A stretch of DNA of 32,349 nucleotides, from the NCBI GenBank assembly GCA_049976205.1, contig JBMFIR010000016.1, positions 1 through 32,349 on the forward strand, given 5' to 3'. The notes beneath the pieces are model-generated. The model saw nothing but the letters and a program-made list of their open reading frames with translations, searched no databases and was not told the origin of the DNA. Positions 31,533-32,349 of the stretch are shown piece after piece. The DNA comes from WYEN01 sp049976205 (GTDB lineage: Archaea > Thermoproteota > Thermoprotei_A > Sulfolobales > AG1). Position 1 is the first letter of the stretch; each line of letters starts with the position of its first letter. The translations under genes and the position numbers were made by a program.

Positions 31533-32161
31533 ATGCATATACCAGATGGTTTCTTGGATCCCTGGTTATGCATATTGTTCTACGTTATCTCACTCATTGC
31601 ATTGATTCTCTCCGTCAAGAGAGTAAAATTATCTGAGGAAAATATTGGTTTAGTATCTATTCTCACAGCATCAGTATTCGCCGCTCAATTACTTGATTGG
31701 CCTATCCCAGGTGGCACAACAGCTCATTTCGTTGAAGGAGCTTTGCTAGGTATTCTCTTTGGACCCTACCTAGGATCTGTTGTTATGAGTCTGATTCTTT
31801 TGATACAAGCATTACTATTCGGAGACGGTGGAGTAACAACTTTAGGAGCAAATATATGGAATATGGGTATTATATCTGTTTTCTCAGGATACTTTATATA
31901 TAGGGGTTCATAACCAAGTTAACAAATAATAGATATAAATATGTTGCTGCATTTATCGCTGGCTGGTTCTCTACGGTGCTGGCAGCATTTTTCGCTGGTT
32001 TAGAATTAGGTCTCTCAACAATCTTTCTCTACCCAATATATGCGACGATCCCTGCCATGGTTCTATGGCACCTGGGCTTTGGGTTAGTAGATGGCTTGGT
32101 TACCTCAGGTGTAATAAGTTACCTCGAGAGATACAGACCAAAGATCTTAGGAGGAGAATGA
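31533..32161 (+). pseudogene. cbiM: CbiM cobalt/nickel transporter membrane protein, interrupted by a frameshift
   Basis: The first part (126 codons, to TAA at 31911-31913) has the CbiM N-terminal MHIPDGFLDP, where the His2 amine/imidazole site binds Co/Ni, then AQLLDWPIPGGTTAHFVEGALLGILFGP, LIQALLFGDGGVTTLGANIWNMG. The remainder continues in another frame from about 31908: FITKLTNNRYKYVAAFIAGWFSTVLAAFFAGLELGLST and HLGFGLVDGLVTSGVISYLERYRP, the CbiM C terminus, ending TGA at 32159-32161. A single missing base in AGGGG (31902-31906) would account for it: with GGGGG the frame reads through. It is therefore either a sequencing error, a recent mutation or a frameshifted translation. Both halves are otherwise fully conserved, so decay is not visible. 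A PDGLE-domain gene follows. Confidence 0.85.
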
Positions 32162-32162
32162 G

Positions 32163-32349
32163 GTGAATTTATTGAAGAAGAGTGTTTTTATTCCAATAAT
32201 AATTGTTTTATTAGCACCAGTATCTATTTATTTAACACAGATCTTCCCTGATTATAGAGAGGGTTTATCAATAGTAGCTGAAGAAGTAGGTTTAAATGAA
32301 ACCACTATATACCCAGCTCCTCTATATGATTACACAATCTCATTTATTG
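32163..32349 (+). CDS. PDGLE-domain (CbiN-like) cobalt/nickel transporter subunit, 3' end outside window
   Basis: Starts GTG at 32163, one base after the CbiM stop, with GGAGGAG (32150-32156) as ribosome site. The 62 visible residues are a signal/anchor helix (LLKKSVFIPIIIVLLAPVSIYL) followed by FPDYREGLSIVAEEVGLN and YPAPLYDYTI, corresponding to the PDGLE motif of the CbiN-like subunit (PDGLE..A...G...APL.DY). PDGLE itself is changed to PDYRE. It would complete the membrane part of a Co/Ni ECF importer with CbiM and a CbiQO pair beyond the window. Its intact frame right behind the broken cbiM is informative: if cbiM were a true pseudogene, this partner might be expected to decay too. Confidence 0.78.
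   Translation, partial: MNLLKKSVFIPIIIVLLAPVSIYLTQIFPDYREGLSIVAEEVGLNETTIYPAPLYDYTISFI

Noticed and set aside
1..32349. tRNA genes
   Set aside because: Both strands were read for GGTTCRANTC-type T-arms; the only hit is the conserved loop of 5S rRNA.
1..32349. Very frequent AGATCT/GATC words
   Set aside because: They occur mostly in coding DNA and follow from the common Arg AGA, Asp GAT and Leu CTN/Ser TCT codons; I could not count them against an expectation, so no methylation or restriction claim is made.

Overview
This window looks like chromosomal DNA from a hyperthermophilic crenarchaeon, most likely a low-GC member of the Desulfurococcales (Staphylothermus- or Ignisphaera-like). That placement is inferred from gene content and codon style; no comparison was run. 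Pointers are AT-rich DNA with AGA/AGG arginine codons, GTG/TTG starts and leaderless promoters, a TFE-beta basal transcription factor, archaeal RNase P proteins, an archaeal threonyl-tRNA synthetase with its own editing domain, ThyX, a solitary 5S rRNA gene and two C/D-box guide RNA genes. No tRNA, CRISPR array, IS element or phage gene was found.

Layout. 1-987: 3' part of a secreted beta-propeller protein. 1001-5209 (minus): an ECF-type transporter operon (S, tandem ATPase, T) led by a threonine-synthase-like protein that lacks the PLP lysine and carries a C-terminal winged helix. 5299-6686 (plus): TFE-beta and geranylgeranyl-type prenyl diphosphate synthase. 6771-9975: M32 carboxypeptidase, ribose-5-phosphate isomerase and ThyX. 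10089-12088 (minus): ferredoxin, 5S rRNA and an RNA-processing operon (DUF54 protein, Rpp30, Pop5). 12133-12185: C/D sRNA 1. 12246-15592 (minus): CoA-disulfide reductase/NADH oxidase family protein and ThrRS. 15787-20852 (plus): a pyrophosphatase homologue with most active-site residues replaced, a ferritin-like/VIT1 fusion transporter, a small unknown protein and IleRS. 20860-21891 (minus): a metallo-beta-lactamase-fold nuclease. 21941-21993: C/D sRNA 2. 22034-25247: an MFS transporter and a large unknown exported protein. 25337-28811: a thiamine/HMP salvage divergon (TenA and YkoE leftward, YkoD and YkoC rightward). 28847-30625 (minus): a fucose-isomerase-fold protein and an unknown protein whose reading frame continues upstream past its only usual start codon. 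31069-end (plus): a DUF123 protein, a cobalt/nickel CbiM gene broken by one frameshift, and the start of a PDGLE-domain partner.

How the parts relate. Three vitamin or metal uptake loci of ECF/Cbi type lie within 32 kb, which fits an organism that scavenges cofactors. The thiamine divergon and the MFS gene share paired ACCTAT half-sites next to their TATA boxes. The RNase P protein operon runs straight into the 5S rRNA gene, whose own TATA box starts two bases after the last stop codon.

The most unusual items are (i) the threonine-synthase-fold/HTH protein heading an ECF operon of unknown substrate, (ii) the pyrophosphatase homologue lacking three of four core metal-binding aspartates, and (iii) the two C/D sRNAs with identical C-19-C'-12-D geometry and guides that match conserved 23S rRNA segments.
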